DNA from: Ifrita kowaldi
Lineage: Eukaryota; Chordata; Aves; Passeriformes; Cinclosomatidae
DNA length: 64,000 nucleotides
Direction of reading: 5' to 3'
Assembly (NCBI GenBank): GCA_013398055.1
Contig: VZRS01004388.1
Coordinates: 403,127-467,126, forward strand
Shown: positions 35,281-47,812 of the stretch, one piece after another
How positions within the stretch are numbered: the stretch's first letter is position 1
Layout: each line of letters begins with the position of its first letter
The notes under the pieces: generated by a model
Seen by the model: only the letters and a program-made list of their open reading frames with translations
Database searches by the model: none
What the model was told of the DNA's origin: nothing
Position numbers and translations under genes: made by a program

Positions 35281-37725
35281 GTAAGCCTTTCAGGGAATTT
35301 TTGGAGTAATCAGATCCCTGCGAAATACATTCTCTGCTCATTTAGCCTTCTCTGGAGAATATATCTGTGAAGTGACTCGTGCTGCGAAACTCCTGACACT
35401 ACCAGAACGATTGACTTGAAGCCACGTTATTTGCTGGATTCCACCTCGCTGGTCAGGACTCAGATTGAGCCCAGCTTGCTGGCACAGTTGTACCATGTTC
35501 CCACTGCTAGGGCAACAACTGTAGCAGCAATGGCAAGAAAACTGAGGAAATTTGGCAAAATTGTATTTTTCACTCCCCTAAGGGGCAAGGAGAAAAGTAT
35601 TGTATTTTGATTTTTGTTTAAAAAAGGTGCAAGGTTTAGTTGCTTCCTGTTTTTTATCTTCCCTCATGTACTCATGTTAAGCAGCAGTTTTACAAGGTCC
35701 ATTGTCATAGCTCTGCAAGTTTTTCTGCACAGAAGCACTTAGAATAGTTTATCTTAGTAACTTTTAAAGTAAATTAAATGAGTTTGTTTTAAACTCCTTA
35801 CCCTTCAGCAGGAGTGGCAATTCCTAAAATAGCTTTTACTGGCATCTAGTTTATTTAACTTTGCATTAGCACCATTTAATCAAGCCTTAAATTAGGTTTT
35901 GAATGAACTTAGTTAAACTGACTTAAGCTAGTTTGATTCTCAATCATTCAGTAACTGAAGAGTTTATTACATATTAAGATAAATTAAATAATACAGGGAT
36001 TTTCTACTGATCAAATAAAGCAGGTTAAAGGCAAATCTACAGTTAAACCACAGTTAAACTGTGGCTTTTCAAAACCTTGAGGCTTTTTTTTTCCTCTTGT
36101 ACAATGAAACTGTAAGTTGAAGAAAAAAACTAAGTATTTATTTTATACATCAAAGTCATTCGAGCATAAATCTAAAATTAAGGAAATAACAGTAACTAGT
36201 ACCTCCTCATCTTCTTCTTTATAACTTCCCTCCTCTTTTCTACATCTGACAAGTATCAATTGCTTCAAGGAGAACTAAAGAAATTAATTATTTTAAAATT
36301 CTGCAAGGTACTGTACTTTGCTGCTGAGTAATTTATAAGCACAGTTAAGCACGCCTTTATTGCCATTCCGTTGCCATATTTCATCCAAATCACCTTGGCG
36401 TTCCCATACATCTCACAGATGTTTCCACATAACAATAGTATGTGTTTCCAGGGCAACAAAACTTTGCAGGCAGTATGGGAGACACTCATCCTTGGTCAAG
36501 AACTGTCTTCATGAAACACAGTCATGCTGTAGCTCTCACAAACAGCCAGAGTTGATTGTTGCGGGTGGATAAACTCTATTATTTGTTCCTGCCTGTATTT
36601 GTCTCCCAAAGTCTGTGTAGGGCCTGGAGATCATTATATGTATATATGTGTATAGCTGCTATTTACCAGCTCACAAAATGACATATAATAGTCAAGGAGA
36701 GAGAAATGGAAGAACATCACAGAGATCTGACCTTGTCAAGGTGAAGTTAGCCTGTCCAAAAGTCATTGTTCAATAGAGAAGTTCAGAGGAGAGGACATTG
36801 CAAATAAATAAAAATAACAAAGATTCAGCTGAAGGCAAGCTACATGTTTTCCAAAATGTCTGTGGTGTCTATGGAGGTGTATTGGGTTTTTTCCTAAATC
36901 CACATGAGGAACTGGATAGTTGCACACATAGAAACAGTGTGGACCTAATATATGGAAGCTGGGAAAATAGCAGCAAAGAGAATGCACTGTGGTAGAGCCA
37001 AAGTGAGCACCTGAGCAAAGGGAGGTGTGGCACCAGATTCTGGATTGGTGCTCAGTGATGCAGTCTGAATTCCCTGACATTTCCAACTGCAAACTGGCCC
37101 TGAGAAAATCTAGACCTGTGTGAGGCAGTCAGTTTGGTTTCCTCTTGGTTCAGTCAGGAGCTCTCCCGTGCTTGAAATCCTTGCTGAAAGAATGCCACCA
37201 CTCTGTGGACACGTTGCCTGACAGCCACCAAGCAGCCCAGCTTCAGCATCCGTGCTGTCACTGAAGGCAGCGTAAAACTCAGCAAGACACAGGGTGGGTG
37301 TAGTGCTGGTGGGGGAGCTGCAATACCCCTATCCAAAAGAAAAAATTACAGTTCTTCATGGCATGTAGGGAAGATGCAGTTTCCTCATCTACCCTATGAA
37401 GTCAGATGAGTTTACTCATACAAATGTCAGGAAAAAGGAAATGCAACTCCATAGATACCTCCATGTTATTTGCGGACAGCTTGTATTCCATTGTGAATAC
37501 AAAAACTGTGATGAGTAGCATCCAAATCAGATTTATTATTTTAAAAGAAGATTCCTTCACTATTATTTAGAAAAGGAAACATTAATCATGGCAACTTTCT
37601 GTATGAGCTAGAGTAGCATTTAAGAGACCAACATTTCCCATGTTCTCATCTCAAATGCTGAATCTGAGACACCTTGGACTTTGTTTTCATATGTGCTGAG
37701 CAGACAGTAGTCCACACTTGTGCAA

Positions 37726-37779
37726 GTCATGAGGTTCATGAAGGTCATGAGGTTCATGAAAGTCATGGCTTTCATTAAG
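37726..37779. repeat. 18-bp tandem repeat, three units
   Basis: The unit is GTCATGAGGTTCATGAAG. The second copy differs at the last base, and the third (from 37762) is degenerate. Confidence 0.85.
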
Positions 37780-38423
37780 GAAACAAGACTGGTTTCCTTT
37801 TAGACATGCAGAAATCAAGCCACCAAAAATCAGCTTTTAAAATGTTGGTCTTGACCTTTCCCTGCCTTGGTTTTCCCATCTGCATGGGAAAGATGATAAT
37901 CCCCACCGAGTGAGAAGTGCCTCGAGGCAGCCCCTCCAGGGAGGGAGGGGGTAGCAAAGTGCTGTTCTGTTGATGGAGATGAGCAATGCCCACTGTACTG
38001 CACACAATGCCAACACTGAGATCATTTCTCACCCACCTCTGCTTTTCTCCCTAATCTGCATTTCTGTCTCCTGTGTCTTTCTCAGAGCTTTTCACACTCC
38101 TGTTTATTGCAACATGTATACAGGAGGTTCCATAACAACATGAGATTCATTTAATTCTTCCACCAGCACAGCTATATTAGAAACCCGTTAAAACATTTCA
38201 CCTCTAAAAGTAATTTCTTGTCTCAGACAGCCACTGTCACACTTCTTATAAACTCAACTCCTACTCTGCTTATTCAGGGAAGATTCCTTGTGCATGCTGA
38301 ATCAAGTCTAGCCCTCAGATCCCGAGCTGAAGTTAAAGCAGCCAGTGCCACAGCAGATGCACTCAGCAGGTGACAGCAGAGGAGTGCTCCTGTACCTTGA
38401 AAAGATGAACTTGTTCCTGCTGT

Positions 38424-38451
38424 AGAGGTTCTGTCTGAACACAGAACCTCT
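38424..38451. repeat. Perfect hairpin, 11-bp arms and 6-nt loop
   Basis: AGAGGTTCTGT (38424-38434) and ACAGAACCTCT (38441-38451) are exact reverse complements around CTGAAC. It is an isolated inverted repeat in intergenic DNA with no T-run or gene next to it that would suggest a purpose. Confidence 0.9.
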
Positions 38452-40200
38452 GTTTGACTCTAATCCCGGTGCTGAGCTAATATGTCTAATGGCTTCTGAA
38501 GAGCTACCTTGTGCACACTAAGGGAATCAGCACTTCTGAGAGCCTTTAGCCACCAGAACCAGAGTAGCTTTGCTGCAGAAAGGAAGTAGAAGTGGGAGAT
38601 TTGAGCAGCAAGAAGAGAAGAGTTTCTGACTTAGGCACTGATTTAGAATACTCATAGTCCAGGCTGGCTTCCCAATTCCTGCACAGACTTACTAAATATT
38701 CATAGAGATGAGAACCTTTCTGATGCCTGACTTGGAGAGTAAACTCTTGGGCAGAGAGACTCCTGCATGTTATATACACGTGCTTTTCACTTATGTTTGA
38801 GGTTCTGACACATAGGGTAATTTGAATAAATTTTGAGTCGGGTAGCTGAGCCAAATAAATCAGAGTTGGGCTGAAATTGGTTTGAACTGATCCATAGTAG
38901 AGATATATGGGTTTTATTTGCATTCACAAGGAAAACTGTAAAATGTTGCTCTGGTTTGTGGAACACACTTTAGTCAACCCAAATGAAATCTTTCCTTCTT
39001 ACAGTGAAAAAGCAAGTTAAATAGTAGATTAACTTTATAAAATAGCTGATAGTAGTGGCCATCTCTTCTGCAAGCACAAGCACTCATGTGGGCAGTGTAA
39101 AACCCACATCTGAAAGGGTGTGACCCACCTCTCATTTCTCACAGAAGCATCTTCTCCAAGCTGTTTTACATCCACCAGATTTAGTCAAAGGGAAGAACTC
39201 GGTCTAATGTTGTGCTCTATTTTGATCTCATTGTAGAGTGAATACATTTCTGACATGCTGAAATACTTCCTTTCTATGTTAACAACATTAACATAATTTT
39301 TGGTTCAGCCAAACTATACTGCAAAGTTGATGGACAGCTAATCACTCTAAACATGTGCTGAAAGAGGTCAGTTGTCAGCATCTCTTTTTAGTGTTTGTGG
39401 TTTATTTGAACTGTTCAGTGGACTTCTATAAATAGGATATAATCTCCTATTGAAATCTATAGAGAGTGGAAAAAGCATACAAATGATACCAGTCTCCTGT
39501 GTACTTTTATAGGACGACTTGCAGTGATGGGATCCTTTTGCTGTAAAATTGTTTTTGTGAAGTCTGAAACAAGCATAAGTTGACTCATGCAAGAAAAATT
39601 GAATCATAAAGAATAGCTGCTTAAACATACACAGAAATGAACCCAAAAACCTTCATTAGTGTCTGCAAATTGTCAAATTGACTCTAACCACCATATAAGC
39701 TGGCCAGTTCCCACCAATGGAGAAAGAAGAGCAAAAAAGAGAAAGAAAGAATGGCAGATGGGACAAAGAATTAATAATACAAAAACTGTTAACTCTGCTG
39801 CCTTCAAAACTAAGACTTTTTTGGAGGTCTGCTGTCCAATTTATGCCAGATGTTCTGAGAAAACACACCAAACTTTTGAGTATGGATCATGGTGCAACAT
39901 GGAATTCTGAACAAATACCTGCAGGGTTGCATTGCCCACCTCATTCCAGAAAGCAATGCATCTTTCTTCACCTTTTCCTAATGTTCTTCTGTGCTTCCTC
40001 GTCCTCTTGTCATCCTAATTCAGGGTTCGTCCTGCCAGATGCTGAGCTCACTGTGGTGCTCATGCTGCCAAGAGCTGAGTGCCCTTGAAGCCATTATTCA
40101 CTTGAGTTTTGTCACAGGATCTCTGTTTTCTGTGGTTTCCAAAGTTTCCTGATGGCCAGCAATATTATATGGTGATAAACAATAGTATGAGCTGTTCTTT

Positions 40201-40320
40201 AGAAGGAGGGAGAGAAAGAGGAGGGAGAGAAGGAAGGAAGAAAGGAAAGAAGGAAAGATGGGGAGAAAAGGAAGAAGAAGGTTTAAGGGGAACAAAGGAA
40301 GGGAAAGAGTGGGAAGGGAA
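40201..40320. repeat. Polypurine (GGAA/GAAA-rich) tract
   Basis: About 120 bp of almost pure A/G on the plus strand, broken by only a few pyrimidines, with scattered GGAA units. It is a low-complexity tract capable of triplex (H-DNA) structure. Confidence 0.92.
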
Positions 40321-40324
40321 TTGC

Positions 40325-43300
40325 TTCCTGGACAGCATTTGTTCTGGCAAATCCCAGGGTCACTGTTCAATGCCAGTGTTGAGCATTCAGCAGCCACTGA
40401 GCACTGGACTTTGTCATTTCCAGGGTGCCATGAAAGCATATCCACTCACCATGGAGACAGGAAGGACAGTGTGTGACTCCTGCAGGACAGCTGCACAGCT
40501 TTGCCAGCTGCAGTGCTGTCATTACACCCTGACGTAATGTAGGATGGACAGGAAAACCCCAAACCTGTTCCTTGCACTCTCCCTTAGTCTGACCTGAGGG
40601 GAGGAAGGAGGTTTGACTCACCAGGAAATACGAGTGATATATTTTATGGGAATGGCCTTTACTGCTGGTGCAGCTCCTGGATTAGCAACGTGCTAATCAG
40701 AAAAGAAACCCTTTTTCTGGGTTTTGCTGAGCACACCGCTAATGCCTGGGGCCTTTGGCTTCCCTGGGCTGGGACAAACCAGCTCATCTCCCTGGAATTA
40801 GCCCCTCGGGGTGTAGAGACTGGAGAGACAGGACAAGCCAGCTAGAAAAGAGTTATTATTGTGTGGTGAAGTATCAGATGGAGTTGGACACCAACCAGGG
40901 CCTGTCTGCAGAGTCATGGTGATAGGGGATCATTCTTCTCCACAGAAGCTGCTCCTACCACAGGCTGCACATCTGGACTTCTCCTCAGGCTGCCTTCCTT
41001 CAAACCTGGGTCTGGTGAGAGTACATCAGGTGCTCTGTTTTTTACACCACTTACAGGTTCGTGGCAGGTGCTGTAATCTCTCTTGAAATAGGGGTGATAA
41101 TAGAAGAGTACCAAAAAAACCCAGAAGGAGACAAGTTAGTTGTCATCATTTCCAAACAAAGTTATGATAACTAAGCATTTGATTCAAAAAAAGACAAAGG
41201 CCTCATAGGGGCATTTTAAATCTAGAATTGAGGCTGAATAAAATGTTACAATACAGTTCTCTTAAGTCGTAACCCTCCCTGTGTTTTTGTCATTTGGGAG
41301 CAGAGAAATGTAGAATTTTCCAAAGCATAAAAATAGATGTAGAAACACAAATATTAGTTGTTTTCAGCCACTTCAACGTGGAATGAATTTATAGGTACTA
41401 AGATGATACTGCCATGTATCTTGTCAGCATTTAGCAGATGCCACGAGAAAATTTAAATTTTTGGTATGGCATGATACAGATCAAGTATGAAAAAAGCACA
41501 ATATGATGACACTATATTTCCACTTCCTGGGCTTAAAGTAATCAGAAATAACCAAAACTTATTTTTTCAGTATTTCTCCTGCTGAGAAATACTGCGTCAA
41601 GATTTGCTGAGAATAACCAGAGAGACAAAATCAGGACATTCCCTACCACCCTCATCTCCTACTTTGTAAAGGCTTACTGTATATGTACCTAGACATTCTG
41701 AGAGTTATTTCATGTGCAAAGGAACTGATTTACCTTGACAAAAGCTCAACCTGCTGGTGCTACTGCTTGAAGTTTGTCCCATGAGGCAGATACTGGAGAA
41801 TCCCTTTCCATTTTGCTGAATCCATGAAGACTAAGCTGACAAATGAACTTTTGTATGGACTTACCTGCAAATACTTGCAGAAAGTCCCTCTTTCCCAGCA
41901 CTTTAGTTTTGAAGAATCCTTCAGCAACTATTATGCAGTTTCCAGCATCACCCCACCAAATTGACTGGGACCAATTGCTTCCAACAAATTTCCAAAGTTT
42001 CTTCAGGAAGAAGAGGGATGAAAAACTTTGCCAGAGCTCTCCTCAAAAAAATTAGCACCTATACCCATGGCCCAGGGTTGATCTGGCAAAACTTGATCAG
42101 CTTTTTCTTCTAGTAGAGGCACAAAAGGAGCAGCAGCAGCAGCAGCTTTTCTATCACATACTGAAGGGACAAGAGAAGTTGAGACTGCCAACTCAACTGT
42201 TGTCTGGATCAGAAAGTCAAGATGTTTCTGAGGAAGAAGGCTCCATTTTCAATCTGTTTTCTCAGTTTGACTAAAATCTCCAGCTGTGGCCCTCTACCTG
42301 ACCAGCCAGGCTTTGTCCTGCTAGACAAGATGCAAGATGAAAAGCAGTGGTGCCAGCTGCCTGGGGAGCCCACCTGATAGTTCTCAAATGTCACCACAAC
42401 ACCCATGGTCACATCACAGCGTGGCCTCTGTCTTTCGGCAAAATGAAGCAGAGGCAGAAGAAGTTGCTAAATCACAGTGGTTGCTTTTCATTTATAAAGC
42501 TGCAGATGTTTTGAGCCAAGGGTCAGGAAGCAAATAAAGCTGTGTTTGAATTTCATAAGTCCTGAAAGGTCAGTGCTGCATCCAATTGCCTCTGGGAGTT
42601 GGTCTCGCAGGAGGAAGAGGGCAAGTGTTAGGAGTAGCAGTGCCCCAAACTTAAACTTTTTCAGCTGAGCACCTTTCACCCATGCAGAAATGTTTGTACA
42701 CTTTTTGTTCTTGAGGCAAAACTCCTGCTTCATTGCCTGGGCAAAGAGCTTTGAGCAGCAGGGCTGGGGCTGCAGCCACTGCCTGACTGCTGTGCTTGTG
42801 GGGCTGCTTCTCCTCTAGGCATGGCTTCCCCTTCTCCATGTGGCTCCCTGACTGGCACCTCCTGGCCTCCTTTACGTACCAGTGGGTTCTCCAGCTAAAA
42901 GACATGATGCTAAAAGAAAACAGAAATCTGTTTTCTGTGTCTCTCCATTTCTTCTGTAGAATAACCCAGCTCTCTGGTTTCATTAGCACTGTTTCAGGTA
43001 CTGAGGTGATGCTCTCAACTTCCAGCAGTGTCTCAGTGGCTGCTCCATAGGATTAACTGTGAATAAAAGGTTACCTAAGTACATTTTCAAAATTAAATAA
43101 ACAGGAGCTACTCATCCCAGCCCTTTCTTGGGTTGGTTTCATATGCTTTTATTAGATATTTACCCTTCAGGAACCCAAACAGCAAAACCAATGATGCTCC
43201 ACTGTGCTTTTACATTCAACTCTCTCTGCAAGACTGCATGTCTTTCAGTAAAGGAAAAATTTGATTCAGTGCCTGTAGGAGTCAGCGATTCTCTTCCCTT

Positions 43301-46300
43301 CAGCATTTGGGTCCAACTCCATGAGTTTTATGAAACACTAACAGCAGTGTGAGGACAATAAATGTGAGCCCAAGAAGTACTGGAATAGTATGGGCAGAGC
43401 TAGTAAAAGCTGGGAGTTTGGGCCAAGCAAGAAGGGTCTCCTTGAGCTGCCTGAACACCATGGAAGGCCTGGCCCAGACAGCCACACAGAGCAAATTGTC
43501 TGGACTTTGCTGTTCTCCTGCAGGGAGAGGATATGATGGAAAGAAAAGGCTGCCCATGTGGCAGGGCCAAGCTGAGCCGAGGCAGCTGCAGATAAATTAC
43601 TACAACAAGAGCTCAGACAGTAAAAGAACAGCCAGTCATAGGACAAGTGCAAGTAATGTACCCAGTGTGTTGGCTTCACTGAAGTTCATCATGCAAATGT
43701 AACCATGAAAAAACAGGAATGAGGGAAAAGGCTTTAGCTATTTTTAGCTATTTCAGTCTGTCCTTCTCTCTAAATACACGAGCCAAGGCCATCAATGCAG
43801 TCCTGAGACCCCAGGGTGGTCCTGGCTTGGGCTTGTGGGCAAGAAAGCCTTTATTGTTTTCTCTGCTGCTGCTTCCCTGCACTGTGTGGGACATCACTGT
43901 TGTTACTGTTGCTCTCCATTTTCTGACTTGTGCCATGGGCAGGACTGGCCTCCCCACTGCCAAATGCTCGGAGCTCTTCCATCTGCAGAGAGTTACCTAT
44001 TCATTCATCCTGTTTACATTGCATCAGCTTGTTAAAAGAAAGGCTGGTCCACTATGCTTACCTTAAATGTGGATGGAAAAAATGATACCTGCCCAGTGGA
44101 AACTGATTTGAATTCAGCAGATTATTTAGCACCTTGTATGTAAATACTTGCTTTCGATCTCTGAATAGTACAAGTGAAAATAGGAAATGTGGAAAAAAGT
44201 ACTTCCTCAGAAACAGAAGGGATTTTGAACTGAATTGTGGAAGAGAGAACTTGACAAGTTTCTGTCCCAGAGACAGATGGATTTCTAATTTAGGTGTACA
44301 GGATAAGACCTGATCCGTAGCCTATTCAAATCAGTAGGTATTTTTCTTTGGACATAACAGGCTAACATATGCAGACTATAATTTGTGTTTCCAGCTACAG
44401 TTATTAGCCTTTTGGGGATTTTTCATGGATTATCTAAGTGATAGAGACAAGACTTATTTCAGGTGGGATGTAATCCACTTTATGTGAGTCTTCCCAGAGA
44501 TTGATCTGGTTTATTATTCTGAAATTATTCTGATTATTTAAAATGTAAGCAAAATTAATGAAAGGCTTTCAAGCCCTGATGATACTCAGAATTGCTGCAA
44601 TAATTTTGCACTTACTGAAGAAAAAGCTTCCATAATTTTAAATGCTTAAACATATTAACATAAAATAATTGACTGTAAGCTCATCCTTCTGTAATGATTT
44701 GGAAAACTGAGTGCTGTAATAGCTATTCCAGATTCAATTGCCTGCAATACAGCTAATGTCTCAATTAAACCAAATCAACAAAAACTCATCAACAATTATG
44801 CTCACAAGTGCGTTATGCACACTTTGAAATGTTTGAAAATGAAAATTAAAATGATTCCAAAACCGACCCATCAGGACTACCTTCCTAAAGACAGCATTTA
44901 TCATTGAGAGCAGGCTAGACCAGGTGTGGGCTTTTTAAACCAGTACTTTGTTTGAGACAGAACTTGACAAACCCCCTGAAGTTTTTAGATAATTCAAGAC
45001 CCAACCTTCCCTTTTTAAAACTTATTGTACCAGCAAATGGTAATATTCACCCCAAGCTTGAGGAAAAAAACCCCCTCTGAGAATCATTTAAGCATGCGGA
45101 GTGGGAGAGCATAATTTTGAGGGAGAAAAAGATGAGTGTCATTAATCAGGTTTTTAACAGAAAATGAAGTGCGGTGCTGACCTCAGACATTATCTATCTC
45201 TGGTAAACCTGGTAGATGACATCTCTTAGCAACTGCCAGGCAAATTTCATCAACAGAAAATTGTCCTGCACTCTTCCTGCAAGGATCATCATCCTTTTTC
45301 TGGATGTCCGAAGGCTGGGACACATTTTGTTTTCATGTAAATGCAATTGAAATGTGTGTTCATATTGACAGCTTGCATCTGAGGGACTCCAACTTCCTTC
45401 CTTCCATCTTCCATCTAAAATGAAAATCTATTTGTTCAATTACCTTAGGACATGGAAGCTGCCCCAGCACTACTTTCCCTCTAAAGGAAAAGGGATGAAT
45501 CCCTGTTTTGTCAGGCCTGTAAGGACTCCCCTCATCCTTGCAGTATATTTTTCTTGGATGCATTGCAACTGTGTCTTGCCATGGAAGTCAAGTTTTCCAT
45601 CAGAGAGCAAATGAGTTGGGAATATGGGAAAACAGAGGGAAGGAGTGTTACATTTCTATGGAGAGACTGAGCTGGCCACCAGCCAGCAAAGCCGTCACTG
45701 CAGCTGTTTAGTTAAAAAAGAGAGAAATGTAATATTTGATGACAATCTAATGTCAAAGCCCATGACATTACCTGCCTCCAGCTGCTGATTAATCACGTGA
45801 AAGAAATTAGTTTGGACATGAAAGAGTGTGAATCTAACTACTGGGACAAATAACTGTGTTCAGAAAGGAAGGAGGAGGAAAGAACTTACCAAGTGTTTGG
45901 TCCAACAGTGTATTTTACAACAGCCCCAACCCCAATTCTCCCTGTCCCTGTAAAATTTGCTACTAAATCCTCATGGTCTGATTTCACTCCTATAAGATTC
46001 AGTCTTTTCGCTTCCATGGAATTACTACAGGTTTCTCTATGAGCAGAACTGTCCATCAGCTTGATGGACTGGAGGTGAGAAAAAGGCACGGAGGGAACAT
46101 TAAACCACTGACAATTTCGAAGTTTCAGTGAGGCTGAGCAGTGACAGAGTCACTGGTGTGTGTCTCAAGAATTTCAGGGAGGCTTTCTAGGGCACTTATT
46201 ACTTCCAGTAACAGGGGTATTTTGTCTCTCATTCTTAGCTCAGCTTTCAGAAGGGTTCCTAAGAGTTCACAGGACTTGTGTATACTTGTCACTTTCCATC

Positions 46301-46905
46301 CAGTTGATTTCCCTGGGAGAGGATGGGAATGGGACAGTTCAGGGCTTTCAAGTTAGGAGTTGGGAAGTGTAAGAGGCCATGTAAAAATCTCTGCAGGTGA
46401 GATCACTGTTTAGGCAGTAAATCTGATGGCTGGCCTTTTCTTAGTTGATAATCTCCTGATAACCTCTCTGATGGTCTCAGGAGTGCAAAGGAATGCCTTC
46501 TGCAGCAAAATGGAAGCTGATTTGTAGAAGACTGGAGTTTCACCTGTTATTCTGAAGTCCTTTCCAGTGTCCCTCCAGCAACTATAATGGAACGACATCC
46601 AGGGGAGAGCTGGGCCCAGCTTGTTGAGCAGTGCAGTGAGGATGAACTCCATTCCCTGGTTCATCACTGATGCACCACTTTCTAGATTGCTAAGGCAGCC
46701 TCCAGCTGCCTTTCTTGGAGGTTTCATGTCTGAGTACACTCATGTGATGTTTCCTCCAAAATCAGGGCCCTGCCTAACTCAACAGCCTCACATAGGATTT
46801 GTTCCTGCAAATAATTCAGATTTCCACTTGTCTAACTTCAAAGTCTGTTCCATCCACTGTAATAAATCTCAGCCTGCTCCATTTTCCTCTTCATCTCTCT
46901 TTGAA
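40325..46905. other. Intergenic DNA
   Basis: No gene recognised. 44.4-44.9 kb and 45.1-45.3 kb are AT-rich, low in repeats and dense in TAAT-type words. A motif cluster occurs at 45.75-45.80 kb. Confidence 0.45.
45748..45799. promoter_or_regulatory. Candidate enhancer core: inverted repeat, two E-boxes and a homeodomain site
   Basis: TAATGTCA (45748-45755) and TGACATTA (45763-45770) form a perfect 8-7-8 inverted repeat. CAGCTG (45779-45784), ATTAAT (about 45788-45793) and CACGTG (45794-45799) follow at once. The clustering of transcription-factor words is suggestive only; conservation was not testable here. Confidence 0.25.
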
Positions 46906-46909
46906 ACAG

Positions 46910-46977
46910 TTGAAATGGCAGATCATTCCCTGATGACCACTGTTGCTGGTGACGCAAATGGCACCTCACTGGATCCG
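46910..46977 (+). other. Candidate orphan exon (68 nt)
   Basis: A textbook acceptor (TTTTCCTCTTCATCTCTCTT ... GAAACAG ending at 46909) and donor (CCG then GTAAGT at 46978) flank 68 nt. Inside is an ATG at 46915 with A at -3 and G at +4, opening a frame of 21 codons (MADHSLMTTV ... GTSLDP) that is still open at the donor. I do not recognise the protein. It may be an alternative leader exon of ITPKB, an exon of a lncRNA or of an undescribed gene, or a chance match. Confidence 0.35.
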
Positions 46978-47729
46978 GTAAGTCTTGTTCAGCCCCATCC
47001 ATCATCTTAACAGGGAAGAAGAGATGTTAGGCAAACTGCCTCTTAATGAAAGATAGGGCTGTAAAAAAGGAAAATATTTCATTGTTTCAACATTTTGTTC
47101 CTTTTAGGAAATGCCACATATGTAAAACAGAAGGAAACAAAGCGGTTGGGGTTTTTTGTTGTGTTTTGTTCGTTTGTTTTTGTTTTTGTTTTAACATAAA
47201 ACACTTGCAATTCAGTCCAAAAAATAAACTTGAGAAGACTTAAAGAAATTTGCTTGTGTAGCTAAGGAATGAAGTGAGTGTCTCTGCCAAGTGATGGGTG
47301 TTTCCAGGATGCTGTGTCTCCTACCAGAAAGGGTTACTCCAAGGCATTTCTCTGGCAGCTTTTATTAATCTCCCTCTCTCTGAGCCAGAAGACAGGAAGA
47401 TGTCAGACATCTGTGCTGTTGCACTGTTCCCGTTTTCCTATTCAGGACAAGGCTGTCCTCAGCCAGTGAGAGAGAACGTAAAGGAACTGGCAAAGCTCAA
47501 ACATTTTGTCAAAGGGAGACACATTTTTAAAGTTAATCCTTAGTGCTCTGTCCGGGTGCTCTCTTCCTGCTCCTCATAAAACAGCCCTGAAGAAAAACAG
47601 TTTCAGTCTGTTCCCAGTGGAGAGAAGACCACGACAGCCGCCAGCTTTTCCAGTGCTTCCAGCTGGGGGTGCAGGCTGTGTCCACAAAGGGTGAAGAGAC
47701 ATCGAAGAAACCACCATATCTGAGGGCAA

Positions 47730-47812
47730 AGCATGCAGATCTCAGTGTTTCTGGGAAAGATGTTCTTGCTTGAAGCAATTTTATGTGCAAGGACTGGTGT
47801 TTTCCAGTGACT
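47730..47812 (+). repeat. 83-bp exact direct repeat, copy 1
   Basis: It is identical base for base to 49350-49432, exactly 1620 bp away in the same orientation. Flanks are unrelated on both sides, and no target-site duplication was seen. Confidence 0.97.

Larger units (their letters stand above)
35290..40195. other. Intergenic DNA
   Basis: No gene recognised. Small structures are a near-palindrome CCACAGTT-A-AACTGTGG at 36048-36064, an 18-bp tandem repeat at 37726-37779 and a perfect 11-bp hairpin at 38424-38451. 35.75-36.2 kb is notably AT-rich. Confidence 0.5.
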
